A stretch of DNA of 43,993 nucleotides, from NCBI GenBank assembly GCA_013377075.1, contig JACABD010000003.1, forward strand, positions 31,200-75,192, given 5' to 3'. Position 1 is the stretch's first letter; each line of letters begins with the position of its first letter. This document shows, piece after piece, positions 17,514-26,824 of the stretch. The DNA comes from Geobacteraceae bacterium. GTDB taxonomy: Bacteria > Desulfobacterota > Desulfuromonadia > Geobacterales > DSM-12255. Made by a program: the position numbers and the translations under genes. The notes below the pieces were generated by a model. It did no database searches. It had not been told where the DNA came from and saw only the letters and a list, made by a program, of their open reading frames with translations.

Positions 17514-18627
17514 GGTTATCCAGTAGTCTGTTGAACATGTCGATAACCCTCTGCACCCTGTGGTGAGGATCAAATTCAGACTCGACCCTTAGCTTGCCGG
17601 CATTCCCCATGCTTTTGCGTTTCTTCCCATCCATGATCAGCTCCATCATTGCCTTTGCCAGGGGCTCAGGCGATTTCGACGGCACTAGAAGTCCGGTCTC
17701 ACCGTCAAGGACCACCTCCGGGATTCCTCCAGCAGTGGTGGCAATCACCGGTTTGGCAAACATCATCGCCTCAAGGGCAGCATTGGGCATCCCTTCGCTC
17801 AATGAAGGGAGCACCAGTATATCCAGAGCGTTATGAAACGGTGACACATCCTTCTGGTAGCCGGTCAGCAGGATACGCCCCTCCAAACCGTACTGGCTGA
17901 TGGCTCTGGTGATTGCCTCCCGCTCCTGACCCTCGCCGACAATGAGCGCCTTCACCTTCGGAGCAGCTGCGGCAATGCTCCTGAACGCCTCAATGAAATA
18001 GCAGTGCCCCTTTTCCGGACTGAGGCGTCCCACCAGACCCAGCAGGATTTCATCGTCCTTTACGCCATACTCTTTTCGCACATCTGGAAAATTCCGTGTG
18101 GTGTCAACAAAGTCTGCGGCATTGGCAATCACTTCGGTCTTTCTGCGCAGCCTTTTGCCAAGGTGCAGACGGGAGGCCAGACTCATCGAGACGGGGATAA
18201 TTCTGTCGGCACATCTGACCATCGTTTTGTCTATCAGGTTATAGGCTTCAACTTTGAGGTTCTCGCTTGTCCAGCCGTGTGAATAGGCTCCCCACGGAAG
18301 TCCGGTCAGTTTTTTCAGGACATAGCAGACAATATGTGCCTTGTATCCATGGGAGATGAGGATATTTATCCCCTGTTCACGCACCAGTTTTCTGGCAGCG
18401 GCTATGACCAGCGGGTCAAAGGCACATTCTTGATTGAGAACATGAAAAGGGACATTCTGGGCAATAACCGCGTCGCGGAACTGCCAGGGACGTTCCGGGC
18501 CACGCCAGAATGCGGCAACATGGGGCTCACACAGCTCAAGGCCGCCGGATTTGAAGAACTGCAGCATCACCTTTCCAGGGCCGCCAATGTCGTAGGTGTC
18601 GATCATCATGAGCGGGCGTAGCTTCAT
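17506..18627 (-). CDS. Glycosyltransferase family 4
   Basis: A GT4 enzyme of 373 residues with the N-terminal glycine loop DTYDIGGPGKVMLQFF and an acceptor-domain ISHGYKAHIVCYVL. The C-terminal domain has LLGLVGRLSPEKGHCYFIEAF, IVGEGQEREAI, SLSEGMPNAALEAMMFAKPVIATT with the E-x7-E pair, and GGIPEVVLDGETGLLVPS. It starts in an ATGA overlap with the previous gene and ends eight bases inside the next, so it is translationally coupled on both sides. Substrates are unknown. Confidence 0.88.
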   Translation of the reverse strand: MKLRPLMMIDTYDIGGPGKVMLQFFKSGGLELCEPHVAAFWRGPERPWQFRDAVIAQNVPFHVLNQECAFDPLVIAAARKLVREQGINILISHGYKAHIVCYVLKKLTGLPWGAYSHGWTSENLKVEAYNLIDKTMVRCADRIIPVSMSLASRLHLGKRLRRKTEVIANAADFVDTTRNFPDVRKEYGVKDDEILLGLVGRLSPEKGHCYFIEAFRSIAAAAPKVKALIVGEGQEREAITRAISQYGLEGRILLTGYQKDVSPFHNALDILVLPSLSEGMPNAALEAMMFAKPVIATTAGGIPEVVLDGETGLLVPSKSPEPLAKAMMELIMDGKKRKSMGNAGKLRVESEFDPHHRVQRVIDMFNRLLDNHD

Positions 18628-19766
18628 CTGTTCTCCAGTGCTTCTTCAATAACGGCGCTAAACCGTTCGGCAACGGCTCGCCATGAATTTTCAGCAGCAA
18701 TCTGCCCCAGTCTGACTCTCTTTTCCGATGTACATTCAAGGGCCTCTTCAATGCACCTGATAAACGACTCCGCATCAACGGCAATGTAGGCATCACCGTC
18801 AAACTTGCAGACCTCGGGCAACGGAGTGGAGACAACCGGCAACCCGCAGGCAAAGTATTCAAGAAGCTTGAGGGGGTTTACGCTAATGGTCAGATCGTTG
18901 ATGAGAAAGGGAATAATGCCGACATCAAACTGATGGGCATACTGAGGCAGCTCTGTGTAATTCACCTTACCGACAAAGTGGATGTTGCCTAGCTGCCTTA
19001 GCCGGGTCACATCTGCATCCACAGGGCCTATAAAAACAAAATTCCAATCCTTTTTGCGGGATGCCATGGTCTCAATCAGTTCAAAATCGAGCCATGGGCT
19101 GATTGCCCCGAAAAAGCCGATAAGAGGTTTTTTAATCCATGCCAGCTCAACGGGAATCGGCCCAGTGCCACACGATGTAAAATGTTTGTCATCTACCCCG
19201 TGGGGGATTAATACCGGCCTGGCAGCCCCTTGCTTCAGCTGGCAAAGTGCCTCAGCGCTTGCGATGAGCAGGTCGGCACGCTGAAGGAGCTTTTTTTCCA
19301 GGGCGTCGATGTAATCATGATTTATTCCGGGGAACTTCATATAGTCATCAACGATGTAGTAGACGATCAGGTCGGCATCAAAGGCATCCACATATTCGGC
19401 AATAAATGGGAGAGTTGTTATGACAAGCCGTTTTGCGCCACTTCGTAACCTTTGTTTGAGTTGTGATTTGACGATGGCATTGTTGATGGCCCTGATTATT
19501 GCATTATCGTTGCCAGGCAGTGCGGGGGGGGTAATCTGCTCACAGCGGCATCTTCCAGGCTTCACAGGTTTTGGAGAGAACCACGTGCCAAGCTTTTCCA
19601 GTGCCCTTCGCAGATCATAGAGGGAGAGTTTCGGGTTACGCATCCCGGTTGGAGTCACCCATAATACCCGGTTCGTCGCAAAAAAATGCTCCATGATATG
19701 CTGGCAGCTGAACGGGTGACGATCCAGCTCATCGGAAAAAACGATTATTTCAAAGTTTGAGAGCAT
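18624..19766 (-). CDS. Glycosyltransferase, GT-B fold
   Basis: A glycosyltransferase-like protein of 380 residues. The N-terminus (IIVFSDELDRHPFSCQHIMEHFF, RVLWVTPTGMRNP) matches a family of GT-B proteins common in exopolysaccharide clusters. The C-terminal half has KKPLIGFFGAISPWLDFELI, WNFVFIGPVDADV, FDVGIIPFLINDLTISVNPLKLLEYFACGLPVVSTPLPE and a trailing helix. The NPLKLLEYFACG segment with its conserved K-x2-E replaces the usual E-x7-E. It lies two bases after the FemAB gene. Donor and acceptor are unknown. Confidence 0.8.
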   Translation of the reverse strand: MLSNFEIIVFSDELDRHPFSCQHIMEHFFATNRVLWVTPTGMRNPKLSLYDLRRALEKLGTWFSPKPVKPGRCRCEQITPPALPGNDNAIIRAINNAIVKSQLKQRLRSGAKRLVITTLPFIAEYVDAFDADLIVYYIVDDYMKFPGINHDYIDALEKKLLQRADLLIASAEALCQLKQGAARPVLIPHGVDDKHFTSCGTGPIPVELAWIKKPLIGFFGAISPWLDFELIETMASRKKDWNFVFIGPVDADVTRLRQLGNIHFVGKVNYTELPQYAHQFDVGIIPFLINDLTISVNPLKLLEYFACGLPVVSTPLPEVCKFDGDAYIAVDAESFIRCIEEALECTSEKRVRLGQIAAENSWRAVAERFSAVIEEALENR

Positions 19767-19768
19767 AT

Positions 19769-20779
19769 TCAGTGTCCAAGCCCTTTAATCCGGACTTTTA
19801 CAGACTCCGGAAGTTTTGACAAGATTTTGCGAACACTGGTCTTCAGCTGCTCTTTACGCTCGTGTCGCTGCAAAAATGTCCTGTCCAGCTGGTAACTGTA
19901 TGTCGGCTTGATCGTACCGCCGAATTTCTGGTGGAAGAACTGCGTCCCCCCCATGCTGTAACAGCAGAATCCGTGATTCTTCCCCCACTCGATAATACGC
20001 CACTGAAGGAGGTCATTGGCGCGCAGATGCTGAAGATCCTCCCGTGAGCTGTTGGCGGCATATTCAAGCATCCCGCCATGTTGAAAGCGAACCACTGAAC
20101 CGGCGATGATCTCCCCATGATAGCGGGCAACAAAGAGACGCCGGTTATCGGTGAGGGCGAAAAGCTCCATAAACTCAACTGGGGGTGTCACATGAAACCC
20201 CTTGCGCTTCGACCACTCTGCATAAAGCTGGTAGTACCCGACAAAATCATCCGTAGTCCCTTCAGCCACCTCAACGCCACTCTTGATAGCCTTGTTTATA
20301 TTGTAGCGCTGGGACAGACCACTGTAGAGCTTTGCCAGATCAGGTGCCAGATCGATCATCACCACACCGGACTCATCCCGGCGGCTATAGCCACAACAAG
20401 TGAACGAGCTCTCTTCCTCCCATGAACATATCTTTGTCAATGCTGCCCGTGGGAACTCTGCTCCAACCCCTTCAATGAGACTCTTCAGGATCTTGTCCCT
20501 GTTTGCCCCCCGTGCAATGGCGATCTGGGGGCTTGAACCCTGCCCGCTACAGACTCTGTCCCCTTCTGCCGTGCCGGTAATAACCCCGACAACTGTGTCA
20601 CCGTCAAGAGCAAGGATGGCAAACGGGTTACGTCCACGGAACCTCGGCTCACAAAAAAATGCTGGTGAGCTATAGTGGGTTGGGAGATCGGCAGTGGACA
20701 TAAACTGCTGCCAGGCAGAGACAACCCCTTTATCCTCTAACCCCTTTGTCAGGATTGTTTTTATTGGCGTAACTATCAT
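19769..20779 (-). CDS. FemAB/GNAT protein of the XrtA/PEP-CTERM system
   Basis: An acyl-/aminoacyltransferase-like protein of 336 residues with two GNAT-type halves. Seen are FAILALDGDTVVGVITG, SQRYNINKAIKSGVEV, FHVTPPVEFMELFALTDNRRLFVARYHGEIIAGSVV and the C-terminal LLQWRIIEWGKNHGFCCYSMGGTQ followed by FHQKFGGTIKPTYSYQL. This is the FemAB-like family regularly found in PEP-CTERM exopolysaccharide loci. In such loci it is thought to acylate the glycan or a protein, but the substrate is not established. It overlaps the upstream glycosyltransferase by four bases (ATGA). Confidence 0.85.
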   Translation of the reverse strand: MIVTPIKTILTKGLEDKGVVSAWQQFMSTADLPTHYSSPAFFCEPRFRGRNPFAILALDGDTVVGVITGTAEGDRVCSGQGSSPQIAIARGANRDKILKSLIEGVGAEFPRAALTKICSWEEESSFTCCGYSRRDESGVVMIDLAPDLAKLYSGLSQRYNINKAIKSGVEVAEGTTDDFVGYYQLYAEWSKRKGFHVTPPVEFMELFALTDNRRLFVARYHGEIIAGSVVRFQHGGMLEYAANSSREDLQHLRANDLLQWRIIEWGKNHGFCCYSMGGTQFFHQKFGGTIKPTYSYQLDRTFLQRHERKEQLKTSVRKILSKLPESVKVRIKGLGH

Positions 20780-22017
20780 CTGTGTAACATCCCCTCAATC
20801 CGCTCCCAGAGTGGAGCAAAAACCTTTTCGTAGTCCAGTGAAGAGAGATCTCTTGTGAAGCCAGTCTCAGTGGGGGCTGACAGATCTTGCACTATTTTCT
20901 CCACGCCGCGCCGAATTGCATCCGGATCCGGTGAAGTTACCAGCTCAACCCCTGGAAATTTGCCAAGAAGCCGGAAGGTTTCGCTCCCCTCTTCACACAG
21001 CGCCAGAATCGGCTTGCCGGAGAGGAGGTATTCATAGCACTTTGCCGGAATCTGCAGCGGCTGGTTAAAGGCAAAAATAATCAGGGCATCAATCTCTTTC
21101 ACAATCCCAAGAGCTCTGTTGTGATCTACAGTGGCATGGGCAAAGGCGGCGCTCTCCAGGCCATGGTCCTGGATCAGCCCGGCAAGGTCTCTCCCCTGCC
21201 AATAGCCACTCTCCCCCCAGAAGTGGACCTCAATCCCGAAAAATATCCGTGGGGATTCCTCCTTGATGCGGCTGACCGCCTGAAGCAGCGGCACTGGATT
21301 GCGATGTTCATAATCCAGATCTCCCAGATGGCCGAAAATCACCCTGTTTTTTGCGGCAAAGAGTCGTGAGGAGACATTATCAAAAAGGTGCAGATCAACG
21401 GCATTGGGGATGAGCAGAGATTTCTCTCTGACACCTGTGACACCGCTCCTACTGAGCTGATCCAGGGTTGCCTGTGCAGTGGCAGTAATAAGATCTGCCC
21501 CGGATAAAACCTTACCCAGCAGATAACGGCTGATGACAGCGCGCAGGGTGCTCTTTCCTGCTTCACTGCCGCGAAGCCACGGATCCCTGAAATCAGCCAC
21601 AAAAATAGTGTTTTTGTCAGCAAGTTTTAGTAGCAGCGCCGCAACAACAACACGCCTTGGCGGGGCTGATGCCATAACCACCGGAATTGCCCCGACAGCC
21701 TTAATGCGCCGGGCAGCCAGGAAAAACCGGACAACATCCATGAAGGCAAGCAGATCGGCAAACAGAGCGCGCACTCTTTTTTTGACAATTGAACCGCCAC
21801 GTGCGCCACTTCTGTCCAGCAGCGTTAAAGCAACATCACCGACAGATGCTGCAAGGGAGGTGTCAACCGCCAGGTCACCACTGGTGGAGACAACAGATGC
21901 CTGCCACCCCCTTTTCAGAGCCACTGCACAGAGCTTGTCCACCCTTTTCCCGCCGATTTCAGGCCGTGGCGGGAAGTAGTAGCTGAGAAAGAGAAATTTT
22001 CGGGTAGAAATCTGCAT
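20776..22017 (-). CDS. Glycosyltransferase, GT4-like
   Basis: A GT-B glycosyltransferase of 413 residues. The N-terminal motif KFLFLSYYFPPRPEIGGKRVDKLC is the typical start of the GT4 subfamily that handles PP-G-G loops. The acceptor domain has FVADFRDPWLRG and ADLITATAQATLDQL. The donor domain has VIFGHLGDLDYEHRNPVPLL, ALGIVKEIDALIIFAFNQPLQIPAKCYEYLLSGKPILALCEEGSE. In place of E-x7-E it has the K-x2-E of AKCYEYL. It lies nine bases from its upstream neighbour. Specificity is unknown. Confidence 0.83.
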   Translation of the reverse strand: MQISTRKFLFLSYYFPPRPEIGGKRVDKLCAVALKRGWQASVVSTSGDLAVDTSLAASVGDVALTLLDRSGARGGSIVKKRVRALFADLLAFMDVVRFFLAARRIKAVGAIPVVMASAPPRRVVVAALLLKLADKNTIFVADFRDPWLRGSEAGKSTLRAVISRYLLGKVLSGADLITATAQATLDQLSRSGVTGVREKSLLIPNAVDLHLFDNVSSRLFAAKNRVIFGHLGDLDYEHRNPVPLLQAVSRIKEESPRIFFGIEVHFWGESGYWQGRDLAGLIQDHGLESAAFAHATVDHNRALGIVKEIDALIIFAFNQPLQIPAKCYEYLLSGKPILALCEEGSETFRLLGKFPGVELVTSPDPDAIRRGVEKIVQDLSAPTETGFTRDLSSLDYEKVFAPLWERIEGMLHR

Positions 22018-22025
22018 ATTAACTC

Positions 22026-23114
22026 TTATGAAAAGGTTGTCGTGTAGCGGAAATCACGCAGGTCATCCTCTGCCGAGCCACCATTTTCAATGCCATGGAT
22101 GACATTTACCATCTGCCGCGCCGTTACGAAATGAAGTTTCATCGCTTCCTCCCCGCAGGCATCCTTTACCAGCTTAAGCAGGGTAGCCAGGCCGCCGCGC
22201 TCCAGAAACTGTGAAGACATCTCTTCAAAAGCGCCGTGGTTGTAGAGCTTGACGAAGATCAGATCCCCACACCCTTCGACACTGATTCTTTCCTTGAGCC
22301 AGCAAGCAACCCGATCCCTTGTTACCGGCGTACCGGGATAGATACCGCCATTCTCGATCCGCGGGAGAATGCCGTATTTTCTCCGCTGCCAGTTGAGCCC
22401 CAAAGGCCCCTGCACCATGAGAAGACCCTCCCTTTTTCTGCCGACCTGAGCATTTATCCCGCTATCATGGGATCTGGACTGATCAGGATGATCAGTTGCA
22501 TAGTAAATGCTGTTTATCTTACTGGTCTGGGTCTCGCTGGGGGCTGATGGCAGGGTAAAGTCGGCGTAGCATCCGGTCTCCTGAAGAATTGTCAGCTCGT
22601 TATTAACCCCGCACCAGCGGCCATCGCGGCGGGAGTTGCAGAGCGCCCAGTTACCATGGATAAAGCCGTAGCTGACAGCCCCGCTCTCCTTGTCGCGGCA
22701 GAGCAGGCCATGTTTTTCATGGAGCCTTTTTTTGAAGTCAAGCAGGGTACGGCGCAAATTTTCAGATGTATCATTGTCATGGTGGAGATGGATCTCGACT
22801 TCACCAAAACCTCCGTGGCAGAGACTCGCCAGCATCTTCATTTCAGTTTCACCATACTCCTCGACCGGGTAGAAGAAGCTGTAAGGGAGGAGATTCCCGC
22901 AGGAGTCAAGTGTCCCGGCGACTATTTCAGGGTAAAAATCCAGCCACTTTTTTATCCGCTTGCAAGCTGTGGCAGAGTCAGCACGGTTGTTGTAAGGTTC
23001 GAAATGATCGCATATGGCGAAATAGAGGTGCTTTGGACTTCCCTCACCTCTACCTGAGGACTGTTTTAGATATGCAGGAAGCCATATGAGGACGTTGCGC
23101 AGTTTATCCAGCAT
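22026..23114 (-). CDS. Deacetylase-like protein of an uncharacterised glycan-locus family
   Basis: A soluble protein of 362 residues without a signal peptide. It lacks the canonical NodB TFDDG motif but keeps features of a divergent carbohydrate deacetylase fold: FAICDHFEP (D36, H37), EIHLHHDND (H109, H111, H112, D113), YGFIHGNWAL (H152), GCYADFTLPSAPS and VKLYNHGA. These D/H clusters could bind a metal. From memory, close relatives with the same motifs occur in other exopolysaccharide clusters as hypothetical proteins. It overlaps the ligase-like gene by 11 bases. A role in removing N- or O-acetyl groups from the glycan is plausible but inferred. Confidence 0.65.
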   Translation of the reverse strand: MLDKLRNVLIWLPAYLKQSSGRGEGSPKHLYFAICDHFEPYNNRADSATACKRIKKWLDFYPEIVAGTLDSCGNLLPYSFFYPVEEYGETEMKMLASLCHGGFGEVEIHLHHDNDTSENLRRTLLDFKKRLHEKHGLLCRDKESGAVSYGFIHGNWALCNSRRDGRWCGVNNELTILQETGCYADFTLPSAPSETQTSKINSIYYATDHPDQSRSHDSGINAQVGRKREGLLMVQGPLGLNWQRRKYGILPRIENGGIYPGTPVTRDRVACWLKERISVEGCGDLIFVKLYNHGAFEEMSSQFLERGGLATLLKLVKDACGEEAMKLHFVTARQMVNVIHGIENGGSAEDDLRDFRYTTTFS

Positions 23115-24318
23115 AGGCTCTCCGGTTTTGCAGCGACAGTTTGTGAATGATGATCGTCATGGCGATGATGAAGTACGCTCCCGTCTGGTACGCCCAGGAG
23201 AGAAAAACCGAGCCGACACAGAGCCCAAAAAGGCTTGCCATAACCCCGTCTGCCAGCCACGGTCTGATAAAGTTGAAACGTTCGCTGTGCAGACTTTTGA
23301 AGGAGTTGACAAGCATTGCGATAAAAGCTGCCAGTCCGGCAACACCAAGCTCAGCACCTATCTGCAGGTAGGCATTGTGGGCTGTGTGCCAGTTCCCCCC
23401 GGCAGCCCGACCGTTGGCAGAGGTAAGCTGCCCAAGACCACAACCGAACACCGGGCTCTCCATCATAACACCCCAGGAGAGTTTCCAGAGTTCAGTGCGT
23501 GACTCAGGGGGGGTATTTTTCGGATCACTGCTCTCAACACCAAAAACAGTCATCATCCGCTCCAGCTGCTCCGGGGGAGAGTTGACAACGATTATTGCTG
23601 CAAATACCAGAAAAAACGGCAGGCACTTCAGGGCATATCTTGCACCCTTTTGGTAAAGCAGCATGGCAGTCACTGCAATAAGAGTCACAAAGCCGCCGCG
23701 AGAGCCGGTCTTTAGCACGACAACGGCAATTATCCCCATTGTCGCAATCAACAATAAACGCATCCCCCCCTTGCTGTCCTCTTGCAGATAAAAGAGCAGC
23801 GGCAGGGAGATAGTCAGAATCAGGGCCAGGTCGTTCGGATCATAGGTGCTGCTGACGTAAATACGCCCCAAAGTATCATATGGAGAAATCAGGGCTACCG
23901 TTGCCAGTGCCAAAGCACTCAGACAGTACGCGCGGATAACCATCAGCAGCTTCTCTTCAGTATTGACGCACTTTACCAGTAGATAGATGAATAAAAGCAT
24001 CTTCAGAAACCCTTCGAAAACATCTATAGAGCCACCCGGCCAGTCACTGAAGGGGATGCCGATCAGAGCGAGAACCATAATTACCGTAATGTACCGGCTC
24101 TGGGGGATCTGTTTAAAATCATTGAAACTGTCAATATATTTGGACTTGTTTTGCAAATAGGCAAACAGACTGATAACCATAGCAATTTTGGCTATGGAAA
24201 AACGTTCGAGGCTGGGGATAAGCTCCTGAATCCTGCCGACATAGATAGGTACAAGCAAAAGAACCATATTAAAGAGAAAGCTGCTCTTTTCAGGAGTTTC
24301 ATAGGTTACTCTTGTCAT
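23104..24318 (-). CDS. O-antigen ligase / polymerase-like membrane protein
   Basis: A polytopic membrane protein of 404 residues with ten or more helices. The ATG at 24318 forms an ATGA overlap with the upstream gene; the longer frame from 24336 is less likely. The Wzy_C domain is seen as LKTGSRGGFVTL (about 202-213), a periplasmic loop with ESRTELWKLSWGVMMESPVFGCGLG, and NWHTAHNAYLQIGAELG with histidines near 311 and 314, the ligase signature. Family members are WaaL ligases, Wzy polymerases or the 'O-glycosylation ligase' of exosortase loci. As export here looks ABC-type, a ligase that attaches glycan to lipid A or to sorted proteins is favoured over a Wzy polymerase. Confidence 0.82.
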   Translation of the reverse strand: MTRVTYETPEKSSFLFNMVLLLVPIYVGRIQELIPSLERFSIAKIAMVISLFAYLQNKSKYIDSFNDFKQIPQSRYITVIMVLALIGIPFSDWPGGSIDVFEGFLKMLLFIYLLVKCVNTEEKLLMVIRAYCLSALALATVALISPYDTLGRIYVSSTYDPNDLALILTISLPLLFYLQEDSKGGMRLLLIATMGIIAVVVLKTGSRGGFVTLIAVTAMLLYQKGARYALKCLPFFLVFAAIIVVNSPPEQLERMMTVFGVESSDPKNTPPESRTELWKLSWGVMMESPVFGCGLGQLTSANGRAAGGNWHTAHNAYLQIGAELGVAGLAAFIAMLVNSFKSLHSERFNFIRPWLADGVMASLFGLCVGSVFLSWAYQTGAYFIIAMTIIIHKLSLQNRRAYAG

Positions 24319-25889
24319 CGTAAAACCTTTACCCATGCATCCCTGTTTCTAAGCAGCATCTCTGCGTATCTCCCCTGCCCGTACAACAATCTTACCAGCT
24401 CATTGGAAAGTAGCGAGCCCTGCGCCCCATCAATTGTGAATTTTTGATAATATTCCACATTTTTTGCTTCGCTGATCAACTGATCCATGATCGCCTTGGT
24501 CACCTTGTCGTATGGGAAAAAGCCCCCTTCACCCGGGGGGATGCCAAAAATCAAACCGTTGATAACTATTTTGCGCTTGCCGTTTGCCGGTTGAGCCGTT
24601 GCCGGAAGCGCTGCATACTCCTTGAAAGTGATGAGGCGCAAAGAGTCGCTAAAACCCAGATAGAAGGAGAGCGCCTGAAGAGTCCGCTCGTCAGAGACTA
24701 CTGACTCTGGTCTGTCCGATTTGATAAAGCCAGCCACAGCCTCGGCACTGCGCCCGATCTTTGCGGTAAAGCCACTATTTCTGTTCAGATAGACCAAAAC
24801 GGTCGAGATGGTTACTACAGCGGCAACCAGAGTGGCTAAGGCTGCTTTTGTCTTGATACCCCCACCTGCTGCTGACATAACCCGAATCAGCTCAGCAGTC
24901 AGAATAATCATGGGGATGCAGGCAGGATAGATGAGGCGCAGGGCTGGAGGAAGAACGATGTAGTGGTGAATACTCACGGACATGAAGTTATAGAAGGCCA
25001 GGAAAGAGAAGGCCCAGACAAACAGAAATACGTTTTTTCGGAATAAAAGCAGTGAACCGGCCACACCAAGCAGAAGCAGGTAGCCGTAGAGGCCAAGACC
25101 ATTTTGCGGATAGATAAAAAAGGAGAGGTAAGACTTGAGCAACCGGTAAGCCAGCTCGGCGTTTGCCCCCACCAGCATGGGGTCGGAGGTGTAGGTGCCG
25201 CCAAGGTGGGTAAAACGGTAGAAGAAATGACCATACACCCCCTTGTGATAAAGGAGTTCACCGCAGACAACAGTGATGAATCCGACCGGGAAAAGCAGGT
25301 CGCTCAAGGAGAGTCTGCGGCGCAAAAGTTTGTAAATAAAGAGCACCACCAGCATTACGGCGCTGGCTTCGGTTGTCAGGTAGCCAAGGCCGACCAGAGT
25401 TCCGGTTGCATACTTTTGCAGGTTACAATAGCGCGCCCCACCCCTTTCGGATTTGAGGAAAAGGAGCGCCGCGCCGCTTGTAAATGCGCAGAGCATCGGC
25501 TCAGGCACAAAAAAGCTGCCAAGAAAGAGAGTCAGCGGGAAAAAGGCGAAGAGCAGAGCCGAGAGCCGGGCAGTGGCAGCACCATAGAGCTTCCTGGCAA
25601 TAAAATAGATGAAAATCGTTGTCAGCGTGGAGCAGAGCACCGGGATTAGGGCAAGGGAAAACTGACTGATGCCAAAGAGCTTGAACGACAATGCCAGAGG
25701 GATGTAAGTGCCGATACGGCCAATCTGGTGTGATGTGCCGGGGAGGGCAAAGCCGTTTTTTAGAATTGCGGAAGCCTTCAGAGCATAGCCAAGATCATCG
25801 GTTGCCTGCATGCCGGGGTAAAGCATGGTGACAAGGATAATGGTCAGCAGTGCCAGAGCGGAGCAGTCCCGGATGGTTTCCTTATTCAC
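24315..25889 (-). CDS. Membrane glycosyltransferase family 39 (PMT/ArnT-like)
   Basis: A polytopic GT-C glycosyltransferase of 524 residues. The GTG start has GGAGG four bases upstream and overlaps the GT2 stop. The first loop carries the acidic pair in MQATDDLGYALKASAIL, the catalytic hallmark of GT39/83, followed by DLGY in place of ENY. Helices include LALIPVLCSTLTTIFIYFIA and LSALLFAFFPLTLFLGSFF, then a loop with VPEPMLCAF. About eleven helices precede a periplasmic C-terminal domain. These enzymes use polyprenyl-phosphate sugars on the outer face of the inner membrane. Target could be the glycan, lipid A or exported protein. Confidence 0.82.
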   Translation of the reverse strand: MNKETIRDCSALALLTIILVTMLYPGMQATDDLGYALKASAILKNGFALPGTSHQIGRIGTYIPLALSFKLFGISQFSLALIPVLCSTLTTIFIYFIARKLYGAATARLSALLFAFFPLTLFLGSFFVPEPMLCAFTSGAALLFLKSERGGARYCNLQKYATGTLVGLGYLTTEASAVMLVVLFIYKLLRRRLSLSDLLFPVGFITVVCGELLYHKGVYGHFFYRFTHLGGTYTSDPMLVGANAELAYRLLKSYLSFFIYPQNGLGLYGYLLLLGVAGSLLLFRKNVFLFVWAFSFLAFYNFMSVSIHHYIVLPPALRLIYPACIPMIILTAELIRVMSAAGGGIKTKAALATLVAAVVTISTVLVYLNRNSGFTAKIGRSAEAVAGFIKSDRPESVVSDERTLQALSFYLGFSDSLRLITFKEYAALPATAQPANGKRKIVINGLIFGIPPGEGGFFPYDKVTKAIMDQLISEAKNVEYYQKFTIDGAQGSLLSNELVRLLYGQGRYAEMLLRNRDAWVKVLR

Positions 25890-26824
25890 TCATCCTCCCG
25901 GTGTAACCCCAGATTCCACATGATCATGCCGAGAGCCAGCCAGTAACGGGTTCTGTAGTACACCGCTGCGTCACCTCTGCCGCGCATGTGCCAGCAGACA
26001 GCCCGTAGCAGGCAGCCAAGCGTATGTTTGTAAAGGTAACGGGGGACTCCGAAGATTCGTGTGCAATTGTCAATATGGTCGCGGGCCAGACCCAGGCCGC
26101 TGCCGATATACATTTTTTTCAGGTGGGACAGATTGTAGCGGAGAAGATCCGGGTAGTGATTCACCACCGTATTTGCCAGATAATAAATGGCAGTCCCCCC
26201 TGTCCTTAGCCTGTCCATCAGGTCAGTATCTTCCCCCCGGCTCGGATACTTTACCCCCTCCTTTACCCCAAGGTTCGTATCAAAGCAGCCGACCTCCCCA
26301 ATCAGCCCTTTCTCGATCAGTATGCCCGAGCCGAGCGGGTGAGGATCAGCACTGGTCAGAATCCGGTCACTTTCCCCCAGGTCGTATATACCGAGAATCC
26401 CGGTCAATGCGAAGGGTCCGTCAATGGCAAACCAGTCCGGCTTTTGCGGAAAGTGGGAGATTACCTTCACCCCGAAGCAGCGGGCATCAACGTAACTCTG
26501 AAGGGCTCTCTCTATGCTACAGAGAAAGTCACCATCCGGTGCAGCGTCATCATCCATGAAAAAGAGAAAACGACCGGCGGCCTCCATGATCCCCCTGTTC
26601 CGAGAATGGGAAAGCCCCTGAAGAGGTTCATCGGCACTGCGCAAATGCCTGCTGGACTCCACAAGTTCAGATAGATAGCCATCCGTTCCATCCGTTGAAT
26701 TGTTGTTGATTATCAGCAGCTCCCAGGTTATTCTCCCCGGCTGTTTGCAGGCGTCAAACCCTGCAACAAGCCGTTTCAGGGACTCAAGCCGGTTATAGGT
26801 GCAGACAATTACGGTAAGATCCAT
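25886..26824 (-). CDS. Glycosyltransferase family 2
   Basis: A GT-A inverting glycosyltransferase of 312 residues. The ATG at 26824 is chosen: the domain begins there with MDLTVIVCTYNRLESLKRLV, AAAGGG lies upstream, and it overlaps the previous gene by 16 bases. The frame continuing to 26944 would overlap far more. Motifs are NNNSTDGTDGYL, GLSHSRNRGIMEAAGRFLFFMDDDAAPD (DDD metal site) and GRGEDTDLMDRL, the acceptor-side ED. The C-terminal HYPDLLRYNLSHLKKMYIGSGLG is typical of rhamnosyl-type GT2. Specificity is unknown. Confidence 0.87.
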   Translation of the reverse strand: MDLTVIVCTYNRLESLKRLVAGFDACKQPGRITWELLIINNNSTDGTDGYLSELVESSRHLRSADEPLQGLSHSRNRGIMEAAGRFLFFMDDDAAPDGDFLCSIERALQSYVDARCFGVKVISHFPQKPDWFAIDGPFALTGILGIYDLGESDRILTSADPHPLGSGILIEKGLIGEVGCFDTNLGVKEGVKYPSRGEDTDLMDRLRTGGTAIYYLANTVVNHYPDLLRYNLSHLKKMYIGSGLGLARDHIDNCTRIFGVPRYLYKHTLGCLLRAVCWHMRGRGDAAVYYRTRYWLALGMIMWNLGLHREDE

